This document shows positions 43,903-54,608 of a DNA stretch of 64,000 nucleotides, piece by piece. Location of the stretch: assembly GCF_033705735.1 (NCBI RefSeq), contig NZ_CP131131.1:1827768-1891767 (forward strand), written 5' to 3'. Numbering within the stretch: position 1 is the first letter of the stretch; each line of letters opens with the position of its first letter. The notes beneath the pieces are model-generated. The model worked only from the letters and a program-made list of their open reading frames with translations, did no database searches and was not told the origin of the DNA. The position numbers and the translations under genes are program-made. This stretch comes from Shinella zoogloeoides (GTDB lineage Bacteria > Pseudomonadota > Alphaproteobacteria > Rhizobiales > Rhizobiaceae).

Positions 43903-44782
43903 TACCCTTCCCGGCAACCGGAAAAAGGCCGAGCGCGGCGTGTTCGCCCGCATCCTGCGCCGGCGGCTGGCGGCATTCGGCCTCTTCGTCATCGTCCTGA
44001 CGGTCGTGGCGGCGCTCTTTGCGCCGTGGATCGTGCCCTTCGATCCGAACGAGCAGTTCTTCGACGGGCTGACGCTCGAGGGCGCGCCGCTGCCGCCCGA
44101 CGGCAAGTTCTGGTTCGGCACCGACCTCGTCGGCCGCGACCTGTTCTCGCGCCTGATCTACGGCGCGCAGACCTCGCTGATCATCGGCGTGGTGGCGAAC
44201 GGCATCGCCGTCCTGATCGGCTCGGCGGTCGGCATCTGCGCCGGCTATTTCCGCGGCTGGGTCGAGACCGTGCTGATGCGCTTCACCGACCTGATGATGG
44301 CCTTTCCGGCCCTCCTGCTCGCCATCGTGCTGGCCGCCATCTTCAAGCCGAGCCTGTGGATCGTCGCCATGGTGATCGCCATGGTCAACTGGGTGCAGAT
44401 CGCCCGCGTGCTCTACACGGAGACCCGCTCGCTCTCCGAGCGCGACTTCATCGAGGCCGAACGGGCGATGGGCGCGGGCGCGCCGCGCATCATCCTCAAG
44501 CATATCCTGCCGCATCTCTTCTCCACCATGATCGTCTGGGCGACGCTCGGCATCGCCACCACGGTGCTCTTGGAGGCGACGCTGTCCTTCCTCGGCATCG
44601 GCGTACAGCCGCCGACCCCTTCCTGGGGCAACATCATCTTCGAGAACCAGACCTATTTCACCAGCGCGCCCTGGCTGGTCTTCATTCCCGGCGCGGCGAT
44701 CCTGCTGCTGGCGCTGGCCTTCAACCTGGTCGGCGATGCCCTGCGCGACGTGCTCGACCCGACCCAGCAGGGACACCACTGA
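43889..44782 (+). CDS. Dipeptide/oligopeptide-type ABC permease (DppC-like)
   Basis: 297 residues; GTG start at 43889 inside the ANTAR gene's 3' end. N-terminal DppC region (RLAAFGLFVIVLTVVAALFA, WFGTDLVGRDLFSRLIYGAQ) and EAA loop FIEAERAMGAGAPRIILKHI. Six membrane helices. Here DppC precedes DppB, the reverse of the usual order. Confidence 0.9.
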   Translation: MSALDTLPGNRKKAERGVFARILRRRLAAFGLFVIVLTVVAALFAPWIVPFDPNEQFFDGLTLEGAPLPPDGKFWFGTDLVGRDLFSRLIYGAQTSLIIGVVANGIAVLIGSAVGICAGYFRGWVETVLMRFTDLMMAFPALLLAIVLAAIFKPSLWIVAMVIAMVNWVQIARVLYTETRSLSERDFIEAERAMGAGAPRIILKHILPHLFSTMIVWATLGIATTVLLEATLSFLGIGVQPPTPSWGNIIFENQTYFTSAPWLVFIPGAAILLLALAFNLVGDALRDVLDPTQQGHH

Positions 44783-45702
44783 TGCCCGCCTATATCGCCC
44801 GCCGGCTGCTCCAGACGCTGATGATCCTGATCGGCATCAGCTTCGTGACCTTCATCCTGCTCTATCTGGTGCCGGCCGATCCGGCGCGCCAGATCGCCGG
44901 CCGCAGCGCCACGGCGCAGACCGTGGAGAACATCCGCGAGCAGCTCGGGCTGAACCTGCCCTTCTACGAGCAATATCTGCGCTATCTGAAGGGCCTCGTG
45001 CAGGGCGATCTCGGGCGCTCCTATCTCCAGAAGACGGAGGTCGCCTCGCTCATCTGGTCGCGCCTTCCGGCGAGCCTCCTGCTCATGGCCGGGGCGATCG
45101 TCAGTGAGCTCGTCATCGGCCTCACCATGGGCGTCGTCGCCGCCACAAGGCGCGGCAGCCGCACGGACAACGCGCTGATGATCTTCTCCTTCGTCGGCGT
45201 CTCCGCGCCGCAATTCGTCATCGGCATCCTGATGCTCTACGTCTTTGCGGTGAAGCTCGGCTGGTTCCCGATCGGCGGATACGGCACGTTCCAGCACATG
45301 GTCCTGCCGTCGCTGACGCTCGGCCTGCTCGGCGCGGGCTGGTATTCGCGCATGATGCGCTCGTCGCTCCTCGACGTCTTACGCCAGGACTATATCCGCA
45401 CCGCCCGCGCCAAGGGCCTCGCCCGCTGGACGATCCTCTTCCGCCACGCCATGCCCAACGCCGTCCTGCCGATCATCGCCATGATCGGCATCGATATCGG
45501 CCTGTTCATGTCGGGCATCGTGGTGGTGGAAAGCGTGTTCGGCTGGCCGGGCATCGGCCAGCTCGCCTGGCAGGCCATCCAGCGCGTCGACATTCCCATC
45601 ATCATGGGCGTCACCATCGTTTCCGCCTTCGCCATCGTTCTCGGCAACCTTCTTGCGGACCTCATCACTCCGCTGATCGACCCGCGCATCAAGCTGCGGT
45701 GA
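44782..45702 (+). CDS. Dipeptide/oligopeptide-type ABC permease (DppB-like)
   Basis: 306 residues from the ATG at 44782, which overlaps the stop of the previous gene (TGATG). DppB signatures YIARRLLQTLMILIGISFVT, ENIREQLGLNLPFYEQYLRY and coupling loop RTARAKGLARWTILFRHAMP. Six membrane helices. Confidence 0.9.
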   Translation: MPAYIARRLLQTLMILIGISFVTFILLYLVPADPARQIAGRSATAQTVENIREQLGLNLPFYEQYLRYLKGLVQGDLGRSYLQKTEVASLIWSRLPASLLLMAGAIVSELVIGLTMGVVAATRRGSRTDNALMIFSFVGVSAPQFVIGILMLYVFAVKLGWFPIGGYGTFQHMVLPSLTLGLLGAGWYSRMMRSSLLDVLRQDYIRTARAKGLARWTILFRHAMPNAVLPIIAMIGIDIGLFMSGIVVVESVFGWPGIGQLAWQAIQRVDIPIIMGVTIVSAFAIVLGNLLADLITPLIDPRIKLR

Positions 45703-45731
45703 AAAAACACTCCAGAGAGAAAGGGACAGAC

Positions 45732-47357
45732 ATGAAAAAAACACTTCTCGCAGCCGCGTCCGTGCTGGCGCTTGGTCTTGCCGCCCCGCTCGGCGCAATG
45801 GCCGAAACCGTCAAGCAGGGCGGTTCGATGATCGTCACCTACAAGGACGACGTCTCCACGCTCGACCCGGCCATCGGCTACGACTGGCAGAACTGGTCGA
45901 TGATCAAGTCGCTGTTCGACGGCCTCATGGACTACGAGCCGGGCACCACCAACCTGCGCAAGGAAATCGCCGAGGACTACACGATCTCCGAGGACGGCAA
46001 GACCTTCGTCTTCACCCTGCGCAAGGGCGTGAAGTTCCACAACGGCCGCGAACTGACCGCCGACGACGTCAAGTATTCCATCGAGCGCGTGGTGAACCCG
46101 GCGACGCAGAGCCCCGGCGCCGGCTTCTTCGGCTCCATCGCCGGCTTCGAGGAAGCGTCCGCCGGCAAGGCCGACCATCTTTCCGGCATCACCGTGACCG
46201 ATCCCTATACGATCAAGTTCGAGCTGAGCCGTCCCGACGCGACCTTCCTGCATGTGCTGGCGCTGAACTTCGCCCATGTGGTTCCGAAGGAGGAGGTCGA
46301 GAAATACGGTGCCGACTTCGGCAAGCATCCGGTCGGCTCCGGCGCCTTCAAGATGGCCGAATGGACGCTCGGCCAGCGCATTGTCTTCGAGCGCTTCAAG
46401 GACTATTACAATCCCGAACTGCCCAAGCTCGACCAGATCACCTTCGAGGTCGGCCAGGAGCCGGTTGTCGCGCTGCTGCGCCTGCAGAACGGCGAGATCG
46501 ACATTCCCGGCGACGGCATTCCGCCGGCCAAGTTCATCGAGGCGACGCAGGATCCGAAGCTCAAGGAGCTGATCATCCAGGGCGGCCAGCTGCATACCGG
46601 CTACGTCACCATGAACGTGAAAATCAAGCCGTTCGACAATGTGAAGGTGCGCCAGGCCGTCAACATGGCCATCAACAAGGACCGCATCGTCCGCATCATC
46701 AACGGCCGCGCCCTGCCGGCCAACCAGCCGCTGCCGCGCTCCATGCCGGGCTACGCGGAAGACTACAAGGGCTATCCCTACGATCCGGAAAAGGCCAAGG
46801 CGCTGCTTGCCGAGGCCGGCGTTCCGGACGGCTTCGAGACCGAGCTGTTCGTCGCCAACACCGATCCGCAGCCGCGCATCGCACAGGCCATCCAGCAAGA
46901 CCTCGCCGCCATCGGCATCAAGGCGTCGATCAAGTCGCTGGCGCAGGCCAACGTCATCGCGGCCGGCGGCGAGCCGGACGGTGCACCGATGGTCTGGTCC
47001 GGCGGCATGGGCTGGATCGCCGACTTCCCGGACCCGTCCAACTTCTACGGCCCGATCCTCGGCTGCGGCGGCGCGGTCCAGGGCGGCTGGAACTGGTCGT
47101 GGTACTGCAACGAAGAGCTCGACAAGAAGGCGCAGGAAGCCGACGCGATGGTCGACCCCGCCAAAAAGGCGGAGCGCGAGGCGCTGTGGCGCGACATCTA
47201 CCTGAGGATCATGGACGACGCGCCCTGGGCGCCGATCTTCAACGAGGAACGCTTCTCCGTGCGCTCCGAGCGCCTCGGCGGCCCGGATGCGATCTTCGTC
47301 GATCCCGTTCACATCCCGGTCAATTACGACGAGGTCTATGCAAAAGATGTGCAATAA
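45732..47357 (+). CDS. Dipeptide-type ABC substrate-binding protein (family 5)
   Basis: 541 residues from the ATG at 45732 (SD AGAGAGAAAGGG), Sec signal peptide to about AMAET. Family 5 blocks: DVSTLDPAIGYDWQNWSMIK, FVFTLRKGVKFHNGRELTAD, and the DPSNFYGPILGCGG region. Ligand may be a peptide, amide, guanidino compound or other small amine; the sensor and hydrolase genes around it suggest an amide or creatine-related compound. Confidence 0.9.
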   Translation: MKKTLLAAASVLALGLAAPLGAMAETVKQGGSMIVTYKDDVSTLDPAIGYDWQNWSMIKSLFDGLMDYEPGTTNLRKEIAEDYTISEDGKTFVFTLRKGVKFHNGRELTADDVKYSIERVVNPATQSPGAGFFGSIAGFEEASAGKADHLSGITVTDPYTIKFELSRPDATFLHVLALNFAHVVPKEEVEKYGADFGKHPVGSGAFKMAEWTLGQRIVFERFKDYYNPELPKLDQITFEVGQEPVVALLRLQNGEIDIPGDGIPPAKFIEATQDPKLKELIIQGGQLHTGYVTMNVKIKPFDNVKVRQAVNMAINKDRIVRIINGRALPANQPLPRSMPGYAEDYKGYPYDPEKAKALLAEAGVPDGFETELFVANTDPQPRIAQAIQQDLAAIGIKASIKSLAQANVIAAGGEPDGAPMVWSGGMGWIADFPDPSNFYGPILGCGGAVQGGWNWSWYCNEELDKKAQEADAMVDPAKKAEREALWRDIYLRIMDDAPWAPIFNEERFSVRSERLGGPDAIFVDPVHIPVNYDEVYAKDVQ

Positions 47358-48291
47358 CTGCCAGTACACCATCCATGGCCGGCACCATCACTTCGGCTGG
47401 GACAATTCGTTCCAGCCGGCGGAGACGGTGGCTCCGGGCTCGACGCTGAAATTCGAATGCCTCGACAGCGGCGCCGGGCACTATCATCCCGGCAGCACCG
47501 TCGCGGACGTGTCGACGATGGATTTCTCCAGGGTCAACCCGGTCAGCGGCCCCATCTTCGTGGATGGGGCCAGGCCCGGCGACGTGCTGAAGGTCACCAT
47601 CCATGAGTTCGAGCCCTCGGGCTTCGGCTGGACGGCCAACATTCCCGGCTTCGGCCTGCTCGCCGACGACTTCAAGGAGCCGGCGCTGGCGCTGTGGAAC
47701 TACAATCCCTCCACGCTGGAGCCGGCGCTGTTCGGCCAGCATGCGCGCGTGCCGCTGAAGCCGTTTGCCGGCACCATCGGCGTCGCGCCGGCCGAAAAGG
47801 GCCTGCATTCCGTCGTGCCGCCGCGGCGCGTCGGCGGCAATCTCGACATCCGGGACATCGCCGCCGGGACCACGCTCTACCTGCCGGTCGAGGTGGAGGG
47901 TGCGCTGTTCTCCATTGGCGACACGCATGCCGCGCAGGGCGACGGCGAGGTCTGCGGCACGGCGATCGAAAGCCAGATGAACGTCGCGCTGACGCTCGAC
48001 CTCATCCGGGATACGCCGCTGAAGATGCCGCGCTTCACCACGCCCGGCCCCGTGACCCGTCATCTCGATGCCAAGGGCTACGAGGTCACCACCGGCATCG
48101 GCCCGGACCTGTGGGACGGCGCGAAGGCGGCCCTTTCCAACATGATCGACCTCCTCTGCCAGACGCAGAACCTCAACCCGGTGGACGCCTACATGCTCTG
48201 CTCGGTCTGCGGCGACCTGCGCATCAGCGAGATCGTCGACCAGCCGAACTGGGTCGTGTCCTTCTACTTCCCGCGCTCGGTCTTCGAATAG
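47338..48291 (+). CDS. Acetamidase/formamidase family protein
   Basis: 317 residues from ATG 47338 (a second ATG at 47347 is possible), overlapping the binding-protein gene by 20 bp. Family features: HHHFGWDNSFQPAETVAPGS, GHYHPGSTVADVS, GPIFVDGARPGDVLKVTIHE, IGDTHAAQGDGEVCGTAIES and CSVCGDLRISEIVDQPNWVV. These enzymes hydrolyse short aliphatic amides to ammonia and the acid. It is embedded between transporter genes, so it probably acts on the imported compound. Confidence 0.92.
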   Translation: MQKMCNNCQYTIHGRHHHFGWDNSFQPAETVAPGSTLKFECLDSGAGHYHPGSTVADVSTMDFSRVNPVSGPIFVDGARPGDVLKVTIHEFEPSGFGWTANIPGFGLLADDFKEPALALWNYNPSTLEPALFGQHARVPLKPFAGTIGVAPAEKGLHSVVPPRRVGGNLDIRDIAAGTTLYLPVEVEGALFSIGDTHAAQGDGEVCGTAIESQMNVALTLDLIRDTPLKMPRFTTPGPVTRHLDAKGYEVTTGIGPDLWDGAKAALSNMIDLLCQTQNLNPVDAYMLCSVCGDLRISEIVDQPNWVVSFYFPRSVFE

Positions 48292-48338
48292 GCATGCGGG
48301 GCGGCGGCTCCGGCCGCCCCTCCCACAATCCAGAAAGC

Positions 48339-50138
<1,800 letters not shown>

Positions 50139-50169
50139 GACCCGGGATAGGGATCGGGCAGGACGCCAC

Positions 50170-50199
50170 TTGACGCCGTGCGGACCGGCGTCCTAATTG
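50170..50199 (+). promoter_or_regulatory. Putative promoter of the cobalamin transport operon
   Basis: TTGACG at 50170-50175 and TAATTG at 50194-50199, just before the riboswitch aptamer. A 7-bp inverted repeat GGACGCC/GGCGTCC (50161-50167 and 50187-50193) overlaps it. Confidence 0.45.
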
Positions 50200-50204
50200 G
50201 GCCC

Positions 50205-50424
50205 GACGGTTCCCGGAGGAAGACTCCGACGGGATTAATAGGGAACACGGTGCGGACGACCCAACAGGGACCAAGACCGTGGCTGCCCCCGCAACTGTAA
50301 GCGGATTGCCGATCATCACGGGAAGGGCCAGCAAGGCCTTTTCCGGGCCAAGGGCCATGCCACTGCGGATGTCGCGGGAAGGCAGGTGATCGACAGATAT
50401 CCGCGAGCCAGGAGACCTGCCGTC
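50205..50424 (+). ncRNA. Cobalamin (adenosylcobalamin-type) riboswitch
   Basis: The class signatures occur in order: P1 stem GACGG (50205-50209) with CCGTC (50420-50424), GGGAACACGGTGCGGAC, GTGGCTGCCCCCGCAACTGT, and the B12 box AGCCAGGAGACCTGCCG near the 3' end (about 50406-50422). Located upstream of a BtuFCD-like operon, where B12 binding would lower expression. No clear intrinsic terminator follows, so control may be at translation; the leader continues for another 170 nt and includes a small ORF. Confidence 0.96.
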
Positions 50425-50471
50425 GAACACGATCCAATCAGCCGGGCGGGGATGCCTGGAAGGGAGCAGAC

Positions 50472-50546
50472 ATGTTTGACCTGAGCCTTCGCCGATACAC
50501 GGCCTTCATCCGCCTCGATTGGGCTTTTCCCGTCCACGAGGCGTGA
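50472..50546 (+). CDS. Possible 24-codon leader ORF between riboswitch and BtuF gene
   Basis: ATG at 50472 preceded by AAGGGAGCAGAC (strong SD) encodes MFDLSLRRYTAFIRLDWAFP plus VHEA, ending 47 bp before the BtuF start. It could be a translated regulatory uORF that couples riboswitch state to BtuF translation, or chance. Function unproven. Confidence 0.45.
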   Translation: MFDLSLRRYTAFIRLDWAFPVHEA

Positions 50547-50593
50547 GCAATCCGCTGCGCCGTATTGCCGCCCTCCCCGAGATCGAGGCTCCC

Positions 50594-51610
50594 ATGCGCC
50601 AGACAATCGCAACCATCACCTTCGCCCTCGGCCTTACCGGCCTTGCCGGCACGGCTTTCGCCGCCACCCAGTATCCGCTGACGCTCGAAAATTGCGGCCG
50701 GCAGGTCACCTTCGAGAAAGCGCCGGAGAAGATCGTCTCCATCGGCCAGGGCATGACCGAGGTGCTTTTCTCGCTCGGCCTTGCCGACAAGGTCGCGGGA
50801 ACGGCGGTCTGGGTCGGGCCGGTGCTGCCGCAATATGCCGAGGCCAATAGCAGGATCAAAAGGCTGGCGGACAACGATCCGAGCTTCGAGGCCGTGGTCG
50901 GGCAGGAACCCGATCTGGTGGCCGCGGAATTCGAATGGCATGTCGGCGCGCAGGGCTCCGTCGGCAAGCGCGAGCAATTCGCCGATCTCGGCATCGAGAC
51001 CTATATCGCGCCGGCCGATTGCGTCGCCAAGATCAACACGGACGGCGGAGACGGCGTGCGCGAGACGCTGTTCACCATGGACCTGGTCTATCGGGAAATC
51101 GCCGAACTCTCCGAGATCTTCGACGTGAAGGACCGGGGCGACGCGCTGATCGCCGAGCTGAAGAAGCGCGAGGCGGATGCCGTGGCGTCCATCGCGGGCG
51201 CGGCCGGCAAGAACCTTCCCGTCGTGTTCTGGTTCTCCAGCAAGGAAGTCAACGGCGATGCCTTCATCGCCGGCAAGAACAGCGCGCCGGCCTATATCCT
51301 CAAGACCATCGGCGCGAAGAATGTCGTCACGACCGAGGAGGAATGGCCGCTGGTCGGCTGGGAGACGATCGCGCAGGCGAACCCCGCCGTCATCGTGCTC
51401 GCGACCATGGACCGCCGTCGCTATGCCGCGGACGATCCGAAGGTGAAGATCGACTTCCTCGAAAACGATCCCGTCACCAGGGAACTCGATGCCGTCAAGA
51501 ACAAGCACTTCGTGATGATGGACGCCCAGTCGATGAACCCGACGATCCGCACGATCGACGGCATCGAGACGCTGGCGAACGGCATCAAGGCCTTCGGCCT
51601 CGCGCAGTGA
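50594..51610 (+). CDS. Cobalamin/corrinoid-type ABC substrate-binding protein (BtuF/FepB-like)
   Basis: 338 residues from the ATG at 50594 with Sec signal peptide (TIATITFALGLTGLAGTAFA). Class III binding-protein fold with GMTEVLFSLGLADKVAGTA, EPDLVAAEFEW and VGWETIAQANPAVIVLATM. Sequence alone could also fit an iron-siderophore binder; the cobalamin riboswitch directly upstream indicates vitamin B12 or another corrinoid. Confidence 0.88.
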   Translation: MRQTIATITFALGLTGLAGTAFAATQYPLTLENCGRQVTFEKAPEKIVSIGQGMTEVLFSLGLADKVAGTAVWVGPVLPQYAEANSRIKRLADNDPSFEAVVGQEPDLVAAEFEWHVGAQGSVGKREQFADLGIETYIAPADCVAKINTDGGDGVRETLFTMDLVYREIAELSEIFDVKDRGDALIAELKKREADAVASIAGAAGKNLPVVFWFSSKEVNGDAFIAGKNSAPAYILKTIGAKNVVTTEEEWPLVGWETIAQANPAVIVLATMDRRRYAADDPKVKIDFLENDPVTRELDAVKNKHFVMMDAQSMNPTIRTIDGIETLANGIKAFGLAQ

Positions 51611-52647
51611 GGATTACCGCTTCGTGGCGGCATCGGTGGTGGGTGCTTGCGGCACTTGCCATCGCCGCCACCCTTCTCCTTGCCCTCATGATCGGCCTCG
51701 CGGTCTCCATCGGCGAGATCGCGATTCCCGTTTCCACGACCGCGAGGGCCGTGTCGAACCGGCTTTTCGCAACGGCGTTCGAGCTCAACCGCATCCATGA
51801 GGGCGTCATCTGGGACTATCGTCTCAGCCGGGCGCTGGTGGCGGCCAGCGCGGGGGCCTCGCTCGCGCTGTGCGGCGCCATCCTCCAGGCATTGCTTCGC
51901 AACCCGCTGGCCGAGCCCTATGTGCTCGGCATATCGGCCGGCGCATCGACCGGCGCCGTCTGCGTGATGATCCTCGGCCTCGGCTACGGCGTCCTCTCGC
52001 TTTCCGGCGGCGCCTTCGCCGGCGCACTGGTCGCCTTCCTGCTGGTGGGCATCCTTGCCTCGGGCACGGGCGGGTCGAGTGAGCGGATCATCCTGTGCGG
52101 CGTCGCCGGCTCGCAGCTCTTCAATGCGCTGACCTCCTATATCGTCACGACGTCGGCGAATGCGGAACAGGCCCGCGGCGTACTGTTCTGGCTTCTCGGC
52201 TCGATGAGCGGCGTGCGCTGGCCCGATGTCTATCTCTCGGTGCCGATCACGCTTGCCGGGTTTGCCGCCTGCCTGTTCCATGCCCGCGCCCTCGATGCCT
52301 TCGCCTTCGGAAGCGACGCCGCGGCATCGCTGGGGATTGCCGTGCGCAGGACCCAGATCGTCCTCTTCGCCGTCACGGCGATCATGACCGCGGCCGTCGT
52401 CAGCATGGTCGGCTCGGTCGGTTTCGTCGGGCTCGTCATCCCGCATGCCGCCCGCTTCCTCGTCGGGCCCTCGCATGGCCGCCTCCTTCCGGCGACCGCA
52501 CTCGGCGGCGCGATCTTCGTGGTGGCCGCCGACATCGTCTCGCGCATCATCATCCCGCAGCAGATCCTGCCCATCGGGGTGGTCACGGCGCTGTTCGGCG
52601 CACCGGCCTTCGCCATCATCCTCTATCGCGTCCGGAAAAGCGCATGA
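51607..52647 (+). CDS. Cobalamin-type ABC permease (BtuC/FecCD family)
   Basis: 346 residues from a GTG at 51607 overlapping the previous stop (GTGA). Ten-helix FecCD permease: RLSRALVAASAGASLALCGA, LLRNPLAEPYVLGISAGAST, GSMSGVRWPDV, SVGFVGLVIPHAARFLVGPS. Pairs with the ATPase that follows with a 4-bp overlap. Confidence 0.92.
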   Translation: MRITASWRHRWWVLAALAIAATLLLALMIGLAVSIGEIAIPVSTTARAVSNRLFATAFELNRIHEGVIWDYRLSRALVAASAGASLALCGAILQALLRNPLAEPYVLGISAGASTGAVCVMILGLGYGVLSLSGGAFAGALVAFLLVGILASGTGGSSERIILCGVAGSQLFNALTSYIVTTSANAEQARGVLFWLLGSMSGVRWPDVYLSVPITLAGFAACLFHARALDAFAFGSDAAASLGIAVRRTQIVLFAVTAIMTAAVVSMVGSVGFVGLVIPHAARFLVGPSHGRLLPATALGGAIFVVAADIVSRIIIPQQILPIGVVTALFGAPAFAIILYRVRKSA

Positions 52648-53408
52648 GCATCTCCATCGAAGACGTATCCTATTCGGCCGGGAACACCCTGATCATCGAC
52701 GGGGTCACGCTTGCGGTAACGCAGGGCAAGGTGCTCGGCCTGCTGGGGCCGAACGGATCGGGCAAATCCAGCCTCTTACGCCTGATCTGCCGCCTGCGCC
52801 ACGTCGAGAGCGGGGTGATCCGGCTGGGCGGGGACGATGTCTCCACCCTCTCGCGCGCCAGCCTTGCCCGCCGCGTCGCCTTCGTGGAGCAGCAGTCGAC
52901 GACCGATATCCCGCTGACGGTGCGCGACATCGTCCAGCTCGGACGCACGCCCCATCGCGGCCTTCTGTCCTCATGGACGCCCGAAGGGGATGCGGCGGTG
53001 GACATTGCACTCGAACGGGTCGACATGAGCCACCGGGCCGGCCAGCTCTGGCAGACCCTTTCCGGCGGCGAGCGCCAGCGGGTTCACATAGCAAGGGCGC
53101 TCGCGCAGACGCCGAGCGAGCTGCTGCTCGACGAGCCGACGAACCACCTCGACATCCAGCACCAGCTGGACATCCTCTCCCTGGTATCGAAGCTCGGCAT
53201 CACCTGCATCATCGCCATGCATGACCTCAATCTCGCGGCGATGTTCTGCGACAGTCTCGCCGTGCTCGACAAGGGTAGGATCGTCGCTGCGGGAACGCCG
53301 CAGGCGGTTTTGACGGAAGAGCTGATCGCGCGCGTCTTCGGCGTCCGGGCGCATATCGAACGGTCGGCGGTCCATGGCCGGTACAATATCCAGTACGCGA
53401 TGGACTGA
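52644..53408 (+). CDS. Cobalamin-type ABC transporter ATPase (BtuD/FecE-like)
   Basis: 254 residues. Walker A GPNGSGKSSLLR, signature LSGGERQRVHIARAL, Walker B LLLDEPTNHLD, H-loop AMHDLNLAAMF. Short C-terminal extension. Last gene of the riboswitch-controlled operon. Confidence 0.93.
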   Translation: MSISIEDVSYSAGNTLIIDGVTLAVTQGKVLGLLGPNGSGKSSLLRLICRLRHVESGVIRLGGDDVSTLSRASLARRVAFVEQQSTTDIPLTVRDIVQLGRTPHRGLLSSWTPEGDAAVDIALERVDMSHRAGQLWQTLSGGERQRVHIARALAQTPSELLLDEPTNHLDIQHQLDILSLVSKLGITCIIAMHDLNLAAMFCDSLAVLDKGRIVAAGTPQAVLTEELIARVFGVRAHIERSAVHGRYNIQYAMD

Positions 53409-53426
53409 AGGACGGCGGCGCTCTTG

Positions 53427-53455
53427 CGGAGTGCCGACGATCGTTCGGCACTCCG
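53427..53455. terminator. Hairpin after the cobalamin operon
   Basis: CGGAGTGCCGA (53427-53437), 7-nt loop, TCGGCACTCCG (53445-53455): perfect 11-bp stem, then GGTCTTTGG. Lies in the 68-bp gap between convergent genes and can serve both. Confidence 0.8.
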
Positions 53456-53476
53456 GGTCTTTGGACGACGGGCGGG

Positions 53477-54430
53477 CTATCGCCTCTGTACGCCCGGCAG
53501 GACGCAGAGCATTTCGAACAGCAGGTTGGCCGCGGTGATCGCCGTGTTGCCGGACGGATCGTAGGGCGGCGAGACCTCGACGAGGTCGCAGCCGACGAGG
53601 TTGAGGCCCCAGCAGCCGCGGATGATCTCCAGCGCCTGGATCGTGTTGAGGCCGGCGATTTCCGGCGTGCCGGTGCCGGGCGCGATCGACGGGTCGAGGC
53701 TGTCGATGTCGAAGGAAAGATAGACGGGACGGTCACCCATCTGCGCGCGCACCTCCTCCATCAGCGGGGTGAGCGACTTGTGCCAGCACTCCTCCACCTG
53801 CACGACGCGGAAACCCTGCTCGCGCGGCCAGTCGAAATCGTCCGCCGCATAGCCGGTGCCGCGCACGCCGATCTGGATGCAGCGGCTGGTGTCGAGCACG
53901 CCGGCTTCCACGGCGCGGCGGAAGGGCGTGCCATGGGCGATGGCTTCACCGAACATGTGTTCGTTGATATCGGCATGGGCATCGACATGGATGAGGCCGA
54001 CGGGGCCGTATTTCTCGGCCATGGCGCGCAGGATCGGATAGGAGAGCGTATGGTCGCCGCCGAGCGTCAGCGGCTTGCAGCCGTCCCTGATGATATCGCG
54101 GTAGGCATCGGTGATGATGTCGACGCATTTCGGCAGGTTGAACGTGTCGATCGCCACATCGCCGATATCGGCGACCTGCAGGCTGTCGAAGGGCGCGGCG
54201 CGCGTCGCCATGTTGTAGGGGCGGATCATGCAGCTCTCGGTGCGGATCTGGCGCGGCCCGAAGCGCGTGCCCGGCCGGTTCGAGGTGCCGATATCCATGG
54301 GGATGCCGACGAAGCAGGCGTCGAGCCCTTCCGTCGTCGGCTGCGTCGGCAGGCGCATCATGGTGGCAGGACCGCCGAAGCGCGGCATCTCGTTGCCGCC
54401 GAGCGGCTGGTTGAACGTCTTGGTCGTCAT
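53477..54430 (-). CDS. Agmatinase-family ureohydrolase
   Basis: 317 residues. The manganese-binding motifs of ureohydrolases are intact: GGDHTLSYP, HVDAHADINE and SFDIDSLDPSIAPGTGTPE. The family includes agmatinase (SpeB), guanidinobutyrase and guanidinopropionase, which all release urea from a guanidino compound; sequence alone does not choose. SD AGGA precedes the ATG. It lies 178 bp downstream of the cdsA-like gene, probably with its own promoter. Other guanidino/urea-related genes (creatinase) lie 12 kb away. Confidence 0.87.
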   Translation of the reverse strand: MTTKTFNQPLGGNEMPRFGGPATMMRLPTQPTTEGLDACFVGIPMDIGTSNRPGTRFGPRQIRTESCMIRPYNMATRAAPFDSLQVADIGDVAIDTFNLPKCVDIITDAYRDIIRDGCKPLTLGGDHTLSYPILRAMAEKYGPVGLIHVDAHADINEHMFGEAIAHGTPFRRAVEAGVLDTSRCIQIGVRGTGYAADDFDWPREQGFRVVQVEECWHKSLTPLMEEVRAQMGDRPVYLSFDIDSLDPSIAPGTGTPEIAGLNTIQALEIIRGCWGLNLVGCDLVEVSPPYDPSGNTAITAANLLFEMLCVLPGVQRR

Positions 54431-54608
54431 CTATCTTCCTCCGGTGGGGCAGCCTGTTTCTGTCGTTTGCCCCATCCTGAACATCACTTTACGAAACTTG
54501 CCCGGGCGCCCGGAATACCCCTTTTCGATTATTCACCGACTGGAAGAGAATCAGGCAGGCACCGGCGCATTGTGCACCATTCTGCGCATATCCGATGCAG
54601 GATACTCG

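Noticed and set aside
50161..50193. Inverted repeat GGACGCC/GGCGTCC as terminator of the dipeptide-type operon
   Set aside because: Loop of 19 nt and no U-tract; it overlaps the likely promoter of the cobalamin operon, so termination is not convincing.
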